A program made the position numbers and the translations under genes. Source: Microbulbifer harenosus (GTDB lineage Bacteria; Pseudomonadota; Gammaproteobacteria; Pseudomonadales; Cellvibrionaceae). Taken from it: a stretch of 64,000 nucleotides of DNA. This document shows, in pieces, positions 54,166 to 63,039 of the stretch (the first letter of the stretch is position 1; each line of letters starts with the position of its first letter). The notes beneath the pieces were generated by a model. The model did no database searches. It had not been told where the DNA came from and saw only the letters and a list, made by a program, of their open reading frames with translations. Location: the NCBI RefSeq assembly GCF_005771435.1, contig NZ_VANI01000014.1, forward strand, positions 168,284-232,283, read 5' to 3'.

Positions 54166-56889
54166 TTAGAATTGGTATTGGGCACTCAGCGAGAACGACT
54201 GACCGGGCTTCTCTTCGAACACAATCACGTTCGCACGCTCAATCTCAATGGCCTCATCCAACAGGTTCTGCATTTTGGCCTTGACGGTGATTTCCGCGGT
54301 CGGATACCAGGAGTAGGTCAGATCCAGGGAGTGGAATGGCTGCTCGTAGGCATCAGGCGCAAGGTTTCGCCCAGCAAGGAACAGGCGATCACCAAATACG
54401 TTGTAGCCAAGCGTCGCAGAGTGCGCACCATCCGGAGAATCGAAACCAAGTACCATATTCACTACGTACTCGGATGCACCGGTCATTTCACGCACTGGGT
54501 TGGTTGGCTCATCGGCATCCGGACCTGCAACCAGTTCGGTTTCCTGCAGAGTGAGGTTGCCCTGCAGGAAAAAGCCATCCATGAAACCGCCCATGAAACC
54601 CAGAGTCTTCAGGCCTTCGATTTCAACACCGGTGATTTCTCCAGATTCCGCATTGATAATCTCACGCGCTTGGTTGGTGTCACTAGCAGCAATCTCAAAG
54701 AATTCAATCGGATTTTCGATGTCCTTGTAGTATGCAGAGATAGTCAGATTGTCGCCATTGCCAAAGAACCACTCACCGCGAATATCGAAGTTGGTCAGCT
54801 CTGACGGGCGGACATTAGGATTGCCCTGTATCGGCCAATCCGTCACAGGATCAATATAAATCGCGTCAGTGATCTCACGTAGATCCGGGCGCACGGCAGT
54901 TTTACTGGCACCGAAGCGCAGCTGGAAAGTTTCAGCCCAGAGAGAGCCCATGTAGGTCAGGGACAGCGAAGGATAAACCGCGTCATCTACATAGGTTGCC
55001 TCCGCCAGTTCTTCCGGATCCATCGGAATCTGAGGGTCGTCAATGCTGTAACCATAGGGGTTCCAGTCCAGCGCGACCTGGTTGTACTCTTCCCAACGTG
55101 CACCAGCTGAGAGCCTCCACGTCTCGCTCAAAGTCCAGTCGACCTTACCAAACGCAGCATCGGTCAATGTCGCGGCGATATAGCTTTGGTTGTTAACGCC
55201 AGCCCGGTCAAGAACATAATCATTATCGGGGTTGGTAATCTGGGAATCACCAAATACGTCACCCAGGCTGCCACTGAGGGAAGCCGGATCGTTGACATTC
55301 AGTGCACCGAGACGAAACTCTGTCTGCTTGTAGCTCCGGCCTTTTTCAGTCCGCGCGTACCCTCCACTCAGCTCCAGAGATGAGCTGGAAAATTCCAGCG
55401 GCAGGGTTGCACTCCAGCCGTAATTGATGACTTGGTCTTCCAACTCGGTAAAACGGAATCCGGAGCTGTTCACACCAATACTGACTGCAGAGCTAACGGT
55501 TCCACCATTGGCATCGGTGACGGTATCGGCATTGATACTGACCTGATTAGGGATGTCGGTTTCCGCGGTAGCATCGGAGTAGAACCAATCAACCTTCAAA
55601 TCATCCGGGGTCCAGTTAAGCAGGCCGCCGGGTACAAGCGCTTTACTCGCCGGCCCCATCTGGTGGCTACCCTTCACCTGATTCAGCCTCAGGTTGCGCT
55701 CCTCATACTTGATGGCATACTCTCGGAAGCCACGACCGTCTGAAACTTCGCGGTTTTCATTGAAGTAATCGCGAATGGAAGTTTCATCATCCGTATTACG
55801 CAGATATAGACTGGTGAATGTCACTTCCTGTTCATCAGCATACCGAATACCCAAATTCAGGTTTCCGCTGAGATCCACAGAGTAAGTAGAGGTATTTTCG
55901 GTATCGGGACGTTCTTCCGGAAAGCCGTACGCACGCTCGAATGTTTCTTGCTCACGCCATTTGTTCTTGTAAGAAGCGCCCGCCAAGAAGCCCACTTCCA
56001 AATCATCGCTCAGAACAAAACTGTTGCCGATAGCGCCTTTGATATCCATGTCCGGGTTGCTGGAATCTTCCACAATATCAACATTGCGATTCAGATTCAG
56101 AGCCAGCTCACGATTAAGCTGCTGTGCGGCAGCAATTGCTTCAGAAGGTGACCCATATGTATTACCTTCAGCTTCGAGCACCTTGCGGATATCTTGAACA
56201 CCCAGACGCCCTTTAAAGCGCTGCAAAGCAGCCTGCAGCTCCACTGGCAGTGCTCGGGTGCCATCGTCGGTGCCGAAGCTATCATCACCACCACCTGCGT
56301 AACTCAACACATCGCCGTCAGTTTCGCTATTCGCACCGCTCCCCAACTCGATGAAGTAAGTCAGAGACTCCGGAATGCTTTTGGTGCGGATATCAACGTT
56401 ACCACCACCAAAGGTAGCCGCTTGGTCAGCAGAGTAAGTTTTCTGTACCGCAAGGGAGTCAACCACTGATGTGGGGAAGATATCCAGCGGGATTACATTG
56501 CGTGTCAGATCTGGTGACGGAACATTGGCACCATTCAATGTAGTACTGGAATAGCGTTCACCAAGACCGCGAACATACACGAATTTGTCGTTAACCAAAG
56601 ACAAACCCGACACTCGACGCAGCGCTGCTGCCACGGTGGAGTCGCCCACACGACCAATCATTTCCGAACCGAGAATATCGGTTACAACTTCTTCATCCAA
56701 ACGCTCCATGACCAGCGTTTCCGCAGAGTCTTTCAGCCGCCCTTGAACCATCACCTCTTCAATCTGCTGCGCTTGCGGACCCGCGACGCTGTCCATCTTC
56801 ACTTGAGCAAATGCATTAGGAGCAATGACTGAGGCCGTGGCGATAGCCAGAACCAGCGGCGCTCGTTGAAATTTTTGTTGCTTAATCAT
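54166..56889 (-). CDS. TonB-dependent outer-membrane receptor
   Basis: Outer-membrane receptor of 907 residues. A signal peptide (hydrophobic LVLAIATASVIAPNAFA) is followed by a TonB box-like IEEVMVQG near 42. The plug domain (STVAAALRRVSGLSLV, VYVRGLGERYSSTTLNGA, VDSLAVQKTYSAD) and a 22-strand barrel follow, ending in Phe (LSAQYQF). It imports a bulky ligand using TonB energy. The plug is of the type with RGLGERY, often found with other marine receptors. The neighbouring lipoprotein, encoded upstream on the same strand, is probably its partner. Substrate unknown; no siderophore or sugar genes adjoin. Confidence 0.95.
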   Translation of the reverse strand: MIKQQKFQRAPLVLAIATASVIAPNAFAQVKMDSVAGPQAQQIEEVMVQGRLKDSAETLVMERLDEEVVTDILGSEMIGRVGDSTVAAALRRVSGLSLVNDKFVYVRGLGERYSSTTLNGANVPSPDLTRNVIPLDIFPTSVVDSLAVQKTYSADQAATFGGGNVDIRTKSIPESLTYFIELGSGANSETDGDVLSYAGGGDDSFGTDDGTRALPVELQAALQRFKGRLGVQDIRKVLEAEGNTYGSPSEAIAAAQQLNRELALNLNRNVDIVEDSSNPDMDIKGAIGNSFVLSDDLEVGFLAGASYKNKWREQETFERAYGFPEERPDTENTSTYSVDLSGNLNLGIRYADEQEVTFTSLYLRNTDDETSIRDYFNENREVSDGRGFREYAIKYEERNLRLNQVKGSHQMGPASKALVPGGLLNWTPDDLKVDWFYSDATAETDIPNQVSINADTVTDANGGTVSSAVSIGVNSSGFRFTELEDQVINYGWSATLPLEFSSSSLELSGGYARTEKGRSYKQTEFRLGALNVNDPASLSGSLGDVFGDSQITNPDNDYVLDRAGVNNQSYIAATLTDAAFGKVDWTLSETWRLSAGARWEEYNQVALDWNPYGYSIDDPQIPMDPEELAEATYVDDAVYPSLSLTYMGSLWAETFQLRFGASKTAVRPDLREITDAIYIDPVTDWPIQGNPNVRPSELTNFDIRGEWFFGNGDNLTISAYYKDIENPIEFFEIAASDTNQAREIINAESGEITGVEIEGLKTLGFMGGFMDGFFLQGNLTLQETELVAGPDADEPTNPVREMTGASEYVVNMVLGFDSPDGAHSATLGYNVFGDRLFLAGRNLAPDAYEQPFHSLDLTYSWYPTAEITVKAKMQNLLDEAIEIERANVIVFEEKPGQSFSLSAQYQF

Positions 56890-56979
56890 TTCCCAGGCCT
56901 CTTATCGTTCCTGCCTATTGTTCGGACCGCTTGATCTTGTGTGCAGTAATTGATTAAGCGCACGATTCAAAATCAAGCA

Positions 56980-57012
56980 GGGCGCCGTCTCCAGATATTG
57001 AAGGCGGCGCCC
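56980..57012 (-). terminator. Intercistronic hairpin between the lipoprotein and receptor genes
   Basis: GGGCGCCG (56980-56987) pairs with CGGCGCCC (57005-57012), 38 bases past the lipoprotein stop. The following minus-strand sequence is TGCTTGATTTTG, a poor T-run. It could act as a partial terminator that lowers receptor expression, or protect the mRNA end. Confidence 0.5.
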
Positions 57013-57050
57013 CTTTAAATTGGGAGATACTTCCCAATCGTACTCAGCTA

Positions 57051-58712
57051 TTATTGCTGCTCGAACCACAGAGGCTGAGCACGGCTGCCATCGTGCAAGC
57101 CGTAAGTCCAACCCTGGGTCCAATCAGTACCGCCAGCGCTCAGTGCGCCGAAGAAAGCACGCTCGATCGGACTGATGGTGATGGCCGTATCGTTTACTAC
57201 CATGCTGCCAGTAGCAATAGAGAAGACAGAGGGAGTGCCTTCAAGTACCTGGAAGCCGGTGTCGGCAGTTGCAGTCGGGTTAAGAGCTGCATCTGCGGCG
57301 ACGTTCGCAAAAACGTTGCCATTGGCTTCAGCCCACGCGAGCAGACTGTCAGCACCAATCGGGCCACCTTTGGTCTTGTCGGCACAGGCGAAGATGTTGG
57401 AGGTGATCGCTGCTTCGGTACCAGCGTCCAGGGCAGCAGCGGTTTCGTCGCTCTCAACCCGCACACAGTAGTTGCTACCGTCAGCCCCGGTGGCGTCTAC
57501 TTTGAAGGAACCGATAACCATAGAGTTGGTGATCGTCGGGTAGATACCCTCGCGGAAGCGCCAGCCAGCGCTAGGATCGTGAGTTACAGTATCGGCACCA
57601 GCACCAGAGATAATGCAGGTCAGACCGTCAATTACCGGGCGGCTATTTAGGCCAGCGGCAATCAGGCCGGAGTAATCGTTGGCTCCGTCATAAGAACCGA
57701 TACCATCGGATTCAATACAATGGTTACCATCGGTTTCACTCTGGATTACCAGAGCGTTGGTGATAGAGCCACTCCAACCTTCGTCGATGTCGATAGAATC
57801 GTCACGTACGTACATGGCAAGGAAATTTTCGAAGCTTACTGCACCACCGAACATTTCAATGCCGTCATCATAGGTGGAGTAAACCTGAAGATTCTTGACG
57901 ATAGTGCCACCACCTACAGCACTGAAGGTAATACCGTTCAGTTCATCACCATTGGCAACTTCCGCACCAGTGTGCTTAACACGCACGTACTCCAGCTGGC
58001 CTGAGCTATCGTCGTTGTTGTCGCCACCGTAGTTGGACTGGTCTTTACCGGCAGCACCTTCCGCCAGTACGTGACACTCAGAGGTTTTCATTTCGGCATC
58101 GTAGACACACTTGTTAGTGATACCGAAGCCGTTGATGACCATACCACCCCACTGTTGTACGTCTTCAGCGCCAACAGTGCCTTCAACATCCGACAAGGAA
58201 GTGAAGGTGATGGGGTCTTGGGCGGTACCAACCGCAAGCAGCTGGGAACCGCGGTTGATTACCATAAATTTGGTGCTGTTCGGGAAAGCGATAGTTGAGC
58301 CAGCCTGAACGGTCAGTTTGGCACCGTCACCACCTTCAGAGATACCGGCGGCAGCCATGGTCGTATCGTCGTCATAATTATTTCCAACGAAAAGACTACC
58401 TTCGAAAATGTGCGCGCCGCCATTTTCAAGAGCAGAGATAACCAAATCGACAGTCAGCGGGTTACCGGAGTCGACGAATGCTGCGTTATAGGTACAGTTT
58501 CCAGTAGCGGAATCGAAAGTGCCCTGCTTAACGGACCCAGCTTTCTCGTAAGAGGCGCATGGGTTTTCAATAGGAGTAGGATTGCCAGGGGTAGGATTGT
58601 TAACGGAATTGTCGTTATTTTCCGGAGCAATAGTGATGCCACCGCTATCACAACCAGCCAGCAAAGCAGAAATCGCAGCTGCCAGCAGCAGCTTGTTGGA
58701 TACAAGTTTCAT
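57051..58712 (-). CDS. Outer-membrane lipoprotein, predicted parallel beta-helix
   Basis: A lipoprotein of 553 residues (start at 58712, with GGGGGA upstream; an ATG five codons earlier is in frame). The signal ends in the lipobox LLAGC. A Pro/Asn-rich linker follows, then short repeated strands with Asp-, Asn- and Gly-rich turns (VINRGSQLLAVGTAQDPITF, VKHTGAEVANGDELNGITFS, IVKNLQVYSTYDDGIEMFGG) that look like a right-handed beta-helix. Cysteine pairs occur late. It is encoded directly upstream of a TonB-dependent receptor on the same strand, so it may capture ligand at the cell surface. No enzyme motif recognised. Confidence 0.85.
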   Translation of the reverse strand: MKLVSNKLLLAAAISALLAGCDSGGITIAPENNDNSVNNPTPGNPTPIENPCASYEKAGSVKQGTFDSATGNCTYNAAFVDSGNPLTVDLVISALENGGAHIFEGSLFVGNNYDDDTTMAAAGISEGGDGAKLTVQAGSTIAFPNSTKFMVINRGSQLLAVGTAQDPITFTSLSDVEGTVGAEDVQQWGGMVINGFGITNKCVYDAEMKTSECHVLAEGAAGKDQSNYGGDNNDDSSGQLEYVRVKHTGAEVANGDELNGITFSAVGGGTIVKNLQVYSTYDDGIEMFGGAVSFENFLAMYVRDDSIDIDEGWSGSITNALVIQSETDGNHCIESDGIGSYDGANDYSGLIAAGLNSRPVIDGLTCIISGAGADTVTHDPSAGWRFREGIYPTITNSMVIGSFKVDATGADGSNYCVRVESDETAAALDAGTEAAITSNIFACADKTKGGPIGADSLLAWAEANGNVFANVAADAALNPTATADTGFQVLEGTPSVFSIATGSMVVNDTAITISPIERAFFGALSAGGTDWTQGWTYGLHDGSRAQPLWFEQQ

Positions 58713-58860
58713 GAATCCCCCTAACAAGGATGAAGTGAGTTAATCCGTGACTATTTTTTTAAAGCCAAAGCAATTTGGACGAGGGGGAGTCTAGGAAGGG
58801 AGTGTTGCGAAAATGTTACGGATGAAAGGTGCTAAGAAAAAAGTGGAAGAAATAATTCAA

Positions 58861-58903
58861 AAATATTTCAACATGAAATATTTGTTTCAGATTAATTTCT
58901 GAA
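58861..58903. promoter_or_regulatory. Two adjacent perfect inverted repeats upstream of the lipoprotein-receptor operon
   Basis: AAATATTTCA-ACA-TGAAATATTT (58861-58883) and, two bases on, TTCAGA-TTAATT-TCTGAA (58886-58903). They sit in AT-rich DNA about 150-190 bases before the lipoprotein start (minus strand). The first could be an operator or a terminator-like hairpin for the DUF1285 gene upstream, but lacks a GC stem. Regulatory role is inference. Confidence 0.55.
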
Positions 58904-58993
58904 TCATTTCGAGATTATTTCGGAGAGGTTCTAAACGGTCAAACTTTAGCCAGACGCACTACCAAAAAATAGCTGGCCGGACGAGACCGGTGG

Positions 58994-59548
58994 TCAGTAC
59001 TCGCCCAGCAGGAACTCTTCCCCATTACTTTTCAACCACATCTGGCAGAGGCGAGCAGGCGGTTCGCTGGGTTGGCGGGGTTCTGCCCAGTCGATCAACT
59101 GGTAGTACACATCCCGAGACATCCTGCCCTCAAGGCCAGCGCGGACCTCGACATAGGGGATAGGCAGCGGCGGATCGCCGAATGGTTTGAGCAACAAGGG
59201 ATGGGCCTTGTCGAGAGGAACGACATCACCGGTATTGGTAGTCAGCAATATCTGCTCACCATCGCGGGCAGCCTGAGTGATCAAAAATGGAACATCTTCC
59301 ACACGAATACGCCACTTTTCTACCGGTGTTACCAGATAATAGTGGCGCCCTTCCCGCTTGAGGATGCTGGCAAACAGATTGACCAGTGGCTGGCGCTGGA
59401 TTTCGGCTCCCTCGTGAATCCAGTGCCCATCCGACCGGATCACCAGGTCCATGTCGCCGCACAGGTCCGGATTCCAGCTGGCCACCGGTGGGTGGCCGCG
59501 GAATTCCTGCTGCAGCTTTTCCAGCTGCTGAAACAGTGGCTCAGCCAA
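58994..59548 (-). CDS. DUF1285 family protein
   Basis: A cytoplasmic protein of 184 residues. The CGDMDLVIRSDGHWIHEGAE start and PLVNLFASILKREG segment mark DUF1285, which folds into two small beta domains. Function unknown. Its ATG lies inside the end of the TetR gene (8-base overlap), so the two are translated together. Confidence 0.88.
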   Translation of the reverse strand: MAEPLFQQLEKLQQEFRGHPPVASWNPDLCGDMDLVIRSDGHWIHEGAEIQRQPLVNLFASILKREGRHYYLVTPVEKWRIRVEDVPFLITQAARDGEQILLTTNTGDVVPLDKAHPLLLKPFGDPPLPIPYVEVRAGLEGRMSRDVYYQLIDWAEPRQPSEPPARLCQMWLKSNGEEFLLGEY

Positions 59549-60248
59549 AGCTGCTTCCCGGTGTTGAAGACGGATTGTGAGTGCTGTGACTGGAGGGCTC
59601 CTGCTGGGTCTGGCCAGCGCCTCGGCGGCCGGAGATATCGCCGATATGCACGCCCACGTCCATGATGAACTCCATCAACCCCTCGCGGTCCTCAATCACA
59701 TCCGCGAAAGACTTGGAGTGATAGAGCTCCACTGCGCCCTGCACCAGAGCCCAGTAGGTCGAATAGTAGTAATAAGCGGGCACCTTCTTGAGCACGCCCT
59801 GCTCCATACGCCGCTCGAACACCCGATTCAGGGCCGAAGCGTTGGAGTTCCTAAGGGCATGTAGCTCGGCAATCATCTCCGGCGCCAGGTTCAACGCGAT
59901 GATTTTCTCCTCGAGCCGCTGAAACAGGCGGTCGCGGGCCGGGTCCGCCATGCGGGATTCGAAGTAGGCGCGCGCCGGCGCAGTGATGTCCCCCTGCTCT
60001 GCAGTGGCCACCGCACTCTTCAGACGCTCGGTGAGGGACTTCTCATAGTCCATCAACAAACGCATGTAAATCTCTGTTTTTGAAATGAAATGTTTGTAGA
60101 TGGTGCCCTTGCCGATGTCCACCCGTTCGGCAATCTGCTCTACCGTTACCTTTTCTTCACCGTGCTCCAGGAGCAGCTCCAATGCCGCATCCAGGATACG
60201 CTGCTCCCGCGCCCGAAAACGCTGAACCTTCTCTTTTGCCTTATCCAT
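59541..60248 (-). CDS. TetR-family transcriptional regulator
   Basis: A regulator of 235 residues. The start at 60248 (MDKAKEKVQRFRAREQRIL) is chosen because the longer frame begins inside the upstream palindrome. Helix-turn-helix is in VEQIAERVDIGKGTIYKHF (about 38-56). The C-terminus, after residue 205, is polar and low complexity, rich in Ser, Thr and Gln. It is divergent from tesB, an acyl-CoA thioesterase, so fatty-acid metabolism is a candidate target. It does not look like PsrA. Confidence 0.9.
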   Translation of the reverse strand: MDKAKEKVQRFRAREQRILDAALELLLEHGEEKVTVEQIAERVDIGKGTIYKHFISKTEIYMRLLMDYEKSLTERLKSAVATAEQGDITAPARAYFESRMADPARDRLFQRLEEKIIALNLAPEMIAELHALRNSNASALNRVFERRMEQGVLKKVPAYYYYSTYWALVQGAVELYHSKSFADVIEDREGLMEFIMDVGVHIGDISGRRGAGQTQQEPSSHSTHNPSSTPGSSFG

Positions 60249-60296
60249 ACTTCCGACCTTAGCTGTCCGTACAATTGGAGACTGAAATTGACTATC

Positions 60297-60308
60297 CATT
60301 CATGAATG
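60297..60308. promoter_or_regulatory. TetR operator candidate, same box as at the efflux operon
   Basis: CATTCATGAATG, a perfect 12-base palindrome flanked by CTAT and ATAG arms (60292-60312), 49 bases upstream of the TetR start. The same 12 bases, plus one more (13 in all), occur at 31723-31735. Confidence 0.62.
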
Positions 60309-60511
60309 ATAGGCAATTCCCCCGCGATGGAAAAGAAATTCAAGGTATCCGGCGCCGAATACGCGAGGCGCGGCGCCATTAGATGCCCCCATTGCTGCGC
60401 AGCTGGCTATAGGCGCCGCAACCACCCGCCCCGCTGCATATTGATACTGCCGCTGAGAGGATCAGCAATAGCCACGGAGGCTGTAATTGCTATCATTGCG
60501 CGTTACCCGGA

Positions 60512-60541
60512 ACGCCGGCCTTTGTGAAAGGTCGCCGGCGT
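60512..60541 (+). other. Strong hairpin in the tesB leader
   Basis: ACGCCGGC (60512-60519) pairs with GCCGGCGT (60534-60541), and an inner CCTTT-GTG-AAAGG extends it. It ends 34 bases before the tesB start. It may be a leader structure or an extragenic palindrome. No T-run follows. The rest of the TetR-tesB gap (60249-60575) shows only the operator candidate. Confidence 0.6.
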
Positions 60542-60575
60542 CCCTAAGCACCAACACTGGACAGATGGGCCCCTG

Positions 60576-61424
60576 ATGCAGCAATCCCTGAGCACGCTAT
60601 TGGACGTAGAACGACTCGACAGCAACCTTTACCGCAGCCGAGCGCATGTGGAGAACTACCGCAAGGTACTGTTCGGCGGGCAGGTACTCGGCCAGGCGCT
60701 GATGGCTGCCGCCCGAACGGTGGAAGACCGTCTGCCGCACTCTCTGCACGCCTATTTTCTGCGCCCGGGCTCCAGCGAGATGCCGGTTATCTACGACGTG
60801 GACCCCATCCGCGATGGCGGGAGCTTTACCACCCGCAGGGTGGTGGCCCGCCAGAACGGCAAAGCCATCTTCAATATGTCCTGCTCCTTCCAGATTGCCG
60901 AGCCGGGCTTTGACCACCAGGCCGAAATGCCCACCGATGGCATCGTTCCACCGGAAGAGTTGAAGAACACTCAACAACTGGCGGAAGAAGCTGGAATGAA
61001 CGGCGCCGCCAGCAACCAGCGGCGCTATATGGTGGACTTCCGCCCCATTGACCCCATGAGCTACTTCGATGCCGAAGTTCGCGAGCCCCGCTGTATGTTC
61101 TGGTTCCGGGTGGATGGCCAGCTGTCAGACGACCCGATTGAGCACCGCAGCGCCCTTTGCTATGCCTCGGACATGGCGCTGCTCGGCACCAGCCTGCAAC
61201 CGCACAAGATCAGTCTGTTCGACCCGCACCTGATGCCAGCCAGTCTCGATCACGCCATGTGGTTCCACCGCGAATTCCGCGCGGATGAATGGTTGCTTTA
61301 TGTGACAGACAGTCCCTCTGCCAGCGGCGCCCGTGGTTACTGCCGAGGGCAGATTTTCACCCGTGACGGCCGCCTCGTGGCCTCTACCACCCAGGAGGGT
61401 CTGATCAGGCAGATCAAAGGTTGA
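60576..61424 (+). CDS. tesB: Acyl-CoA thioesterase II
   Basis: Cytoplasmic double-hotdog enzyme of 282 residues that hydrolyses acyl-CoA. Typical segments are RVHVENY-like start, GGQVLGQALMAA near 30, LHAYFLRPGSSEMPVIYDV, DGGSFTTRRVVARQNG, and the C-terminal HAMWFHREFRADEWLLYV with SGARGYCRGQIFTRDG. It is divergent from the TetR-DUF1285 pair. Confidence 0.96.
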   Translation: MQQSLSTLLDVERLDSNLYRSRAHVENYRKVLFGGQVLGQALMAAARTVEDRLPHSLHAYFLRPGSSEMPVIYDVDPIRDGGSFTTRRVVARQNGKAIFNMSCSFQIAEPGFDHQAEMPTDGIVPPEELKNTQQLAEEAGMNGAASNQRRYMVDFRPIDPMSYFDAEVREPRCMFWFRVDGQLSDDPIEHRSALCYASDMALLGTSLQPHKISLFDPHLMPASLDHAMWFHREFRADEWLLYVTDSPSASGARGYCRGQIFTRDGRLVASTTQEGLIRQIKG

Positions 61425-61474
61425 CCAACTGCGGGGAAATTTAAAGAAACTGCTAAATTTAATGAAATCAGTGG

Positions 61475-61502
61475 TTTACAGAAGCTTGGCGGTTGCTATA
61501 AT
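61475..61502 (+). promoter_or_regulatory. Promoter of tRNA-Pro
   Basis: TTTACA (61475-61480), 16-base spacer, TATAAT (61497-61502), followed by the GC-rich GCCGCCCGC discriminator seen at stringently controlled stable-RNA promoters. The tRNA begins 44 bases on. Confidence 0.7.
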
Positions 61503-61546
61503 GCCGCCCGCTTCGCAAGGAAGCCTAAGCCAAACGCTTAGTATGT

Positions 61547-61623
<77 letters not shown>

Positions 61624-61775
61624 TTTCATTTACACCCCCCGCCTTCTCTCTTCACGCGTTTCCAGCTGTTTGCGGCACTGATACTCTCTTTCGTTGTCAC
61701 ACAATGTATCGCGCGCAGCGCCAGATTCCGGCGCGCAACACAAACCTGTTACGCATGTGGAGCCGAGCCCAACTG

Positions 61776-63014
61776 ATGTCTTTCTTTTTGCGAGTAGCAA
61801 CCCTCCTGACCGCCCTGATTCTCTCGGCAGGAGTAATGGCCGCCGACCCCGAATATTACGATGTTTACTACAAAGCCCGCCTGAACCCGGAAAAAGGGGT
61901 GGCCCACGTGAGTATTACCCTTCAGGGCCAGGAACTTCCCAGCGAACTGACCCTGCGCCTGAATACCAAGCGACACCTCAACCTGGAGGGAGGCAAAGAA
62001 CTAAAAATCGATGGAGATGACGCAGTCTGGCGCCCCAAAGGCAAGCGCTCGACAATCCACTACGACTTCGTCATCGACGAAAAAAAATCCCAGGGACGCT
62101 ACGACTCCCGCATCACCGACAAGTGGGCAATTTTCCGCAGCGACAAGCTGATTCCGCCAGTCTCCGTACGCGCAGCCAGCAATCTCCAGTCACGCGCAAC
62201 GCTCGAAATAGAGGCGCCTGAAAAATGGAACGCCCTTGCACCCTATGTAAAAGACGAGGACGGTGTTTTTCAATTGAAAGACCCCGGCCGCCGATTTATC
62301 CGCCCCAAGGGCTGGATGATTGCCGGGCGCATCGGCAGCAGACAGGACATCATCGACGGAACCGACGTAGTGATCGCCGCCCCACTGGGAAAAAATGTCC
62401 GCAGGCAGGACACCCTTGCCTTCCTCAGCTGGACCTTGCCCGAGCTCAAGAAAGTATTCCCGGAATTCCCCCAGAAACTGTTGATCGTCATGGCCGGCGA
62501 CCCGATGTGGCGCGGCGGCCTTTCCGGTACACGCTCGCTCTTTATGCACGCAGACAGACCGCTGATCTCCGGCAACCGCACCAGCAGCCTGCTGCACGAA
62601 CTGGTCCACGTAGCCACCGGCATTCGCGGCGACAAGGAGAGCGACTGGATTGTGGAGGGAATCGCCGAGTACTACTCTCTGGAGACACTGCGCCGCACCG
62701 GCGGTATTAGCGAGCGGCGCTACCAGGAAGCACTGGAAGACCTGGCGGACTGGGGAGCCGAATCCCCCAACCTTCTGGTAAAACGCTCGGCAGGTCCTGT
62801 CACTGCCAGAGCGACCGTGGTGTTGCACGAGGTTGACAAGGCCATCCAGAAATCCAGCGAGGGAAAGTCCAGTCTCGACGATGTGGTTAAAATTCTGGCC
62901 TCCGAGCGCGGTGAAATCACCCTCGACAAATTCCGAGCACTTGCCGAAAAAGCCGCCGGAGCACCACTTCCGCAATTGGAGCGCACATTTCTTACGGGCA
63001 AAAAAAAGCCCTGA
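61776..63014 (+). CDS. Secreted protein with M1/M61-like HExxH zinc-peptidase motif
   Basis: A protein of 412 residues. The ATG at 61776 gives a signal peptide (hydrophobic VATLLTALILSAG, cleavage after VMA); the frame reaches back to 61704. The middle (about 60-160) looks like a beta-rich domain. Residues 274-278 read HELVH and Glu294 lies in WIVEGIAEYY, the W-x-x-E-G-x-A-x-Y pattern of MA-clan gluzincins where this Glu is the third zinc ligand. It is therefore probably an active periplasmic or secreted peptidase. The overall family is not recognised. A hairpin overlaps the stop codon. Confidence 0.8.
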   Translation: MSFFLRVATLLTALILSAGVMAADPEYYDVYYKARLNPEKGVAHVSITLQGQELPSELTLRLNTKRHLNLEGGKELKIDGDDAVWRPKGKRSTIHYDFVIDEKKSQGRYDSRITDKWAIFRSDKLIPPVSVRAASNLQSRATLEIEAPEKWNALAPYVKDEDGVFQLKDPGRRFIRPKGWMIAGRIGSRQDIIDGTDVVIAAPLGKNVRRQDTLAFLSWTLPELKKVFPEFPQKLLIVMAGDPMWRGGLSGTRSLFMHADRPLISGNRTSSLLHELVHVATGIRGDKESDWIVEGIAEYYSLETLRRTGGISERRYQEALEDLADWGAESPNLLVKRSAGPVTARATVVLHEVDKAIQKSSEGKSSLDDVVKILASERGEITLDKFRALAEKAAGAPLPQLERTFLTGKKKP

Positions 63015-63039
63015 CGACGGGGGGGGAGAGCGTCAGGGC
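63008..63039. terminator. Hairpin at the peptidase stop codon
   Basis: GCCCTGACG (63008-63016) pairs perfectly with CGTCAGGGC (63031-63039). An eight-base A-tract precedes it, so it is a good terminator only when read on the minus strand. On the plus strand it could still stall RNA polymerase or protect the mRNA. The loop contains a run of eight Gs. Confidence 0.55.

Noticed and set aside
59541..60248. TetR regulator as PsrA
   Set aside because: The N-terminus and helix-turn-helix differ from PsrA, and its upstream palindrome is ATTCATGAAT, not CAAAC-N4-GTTTG.
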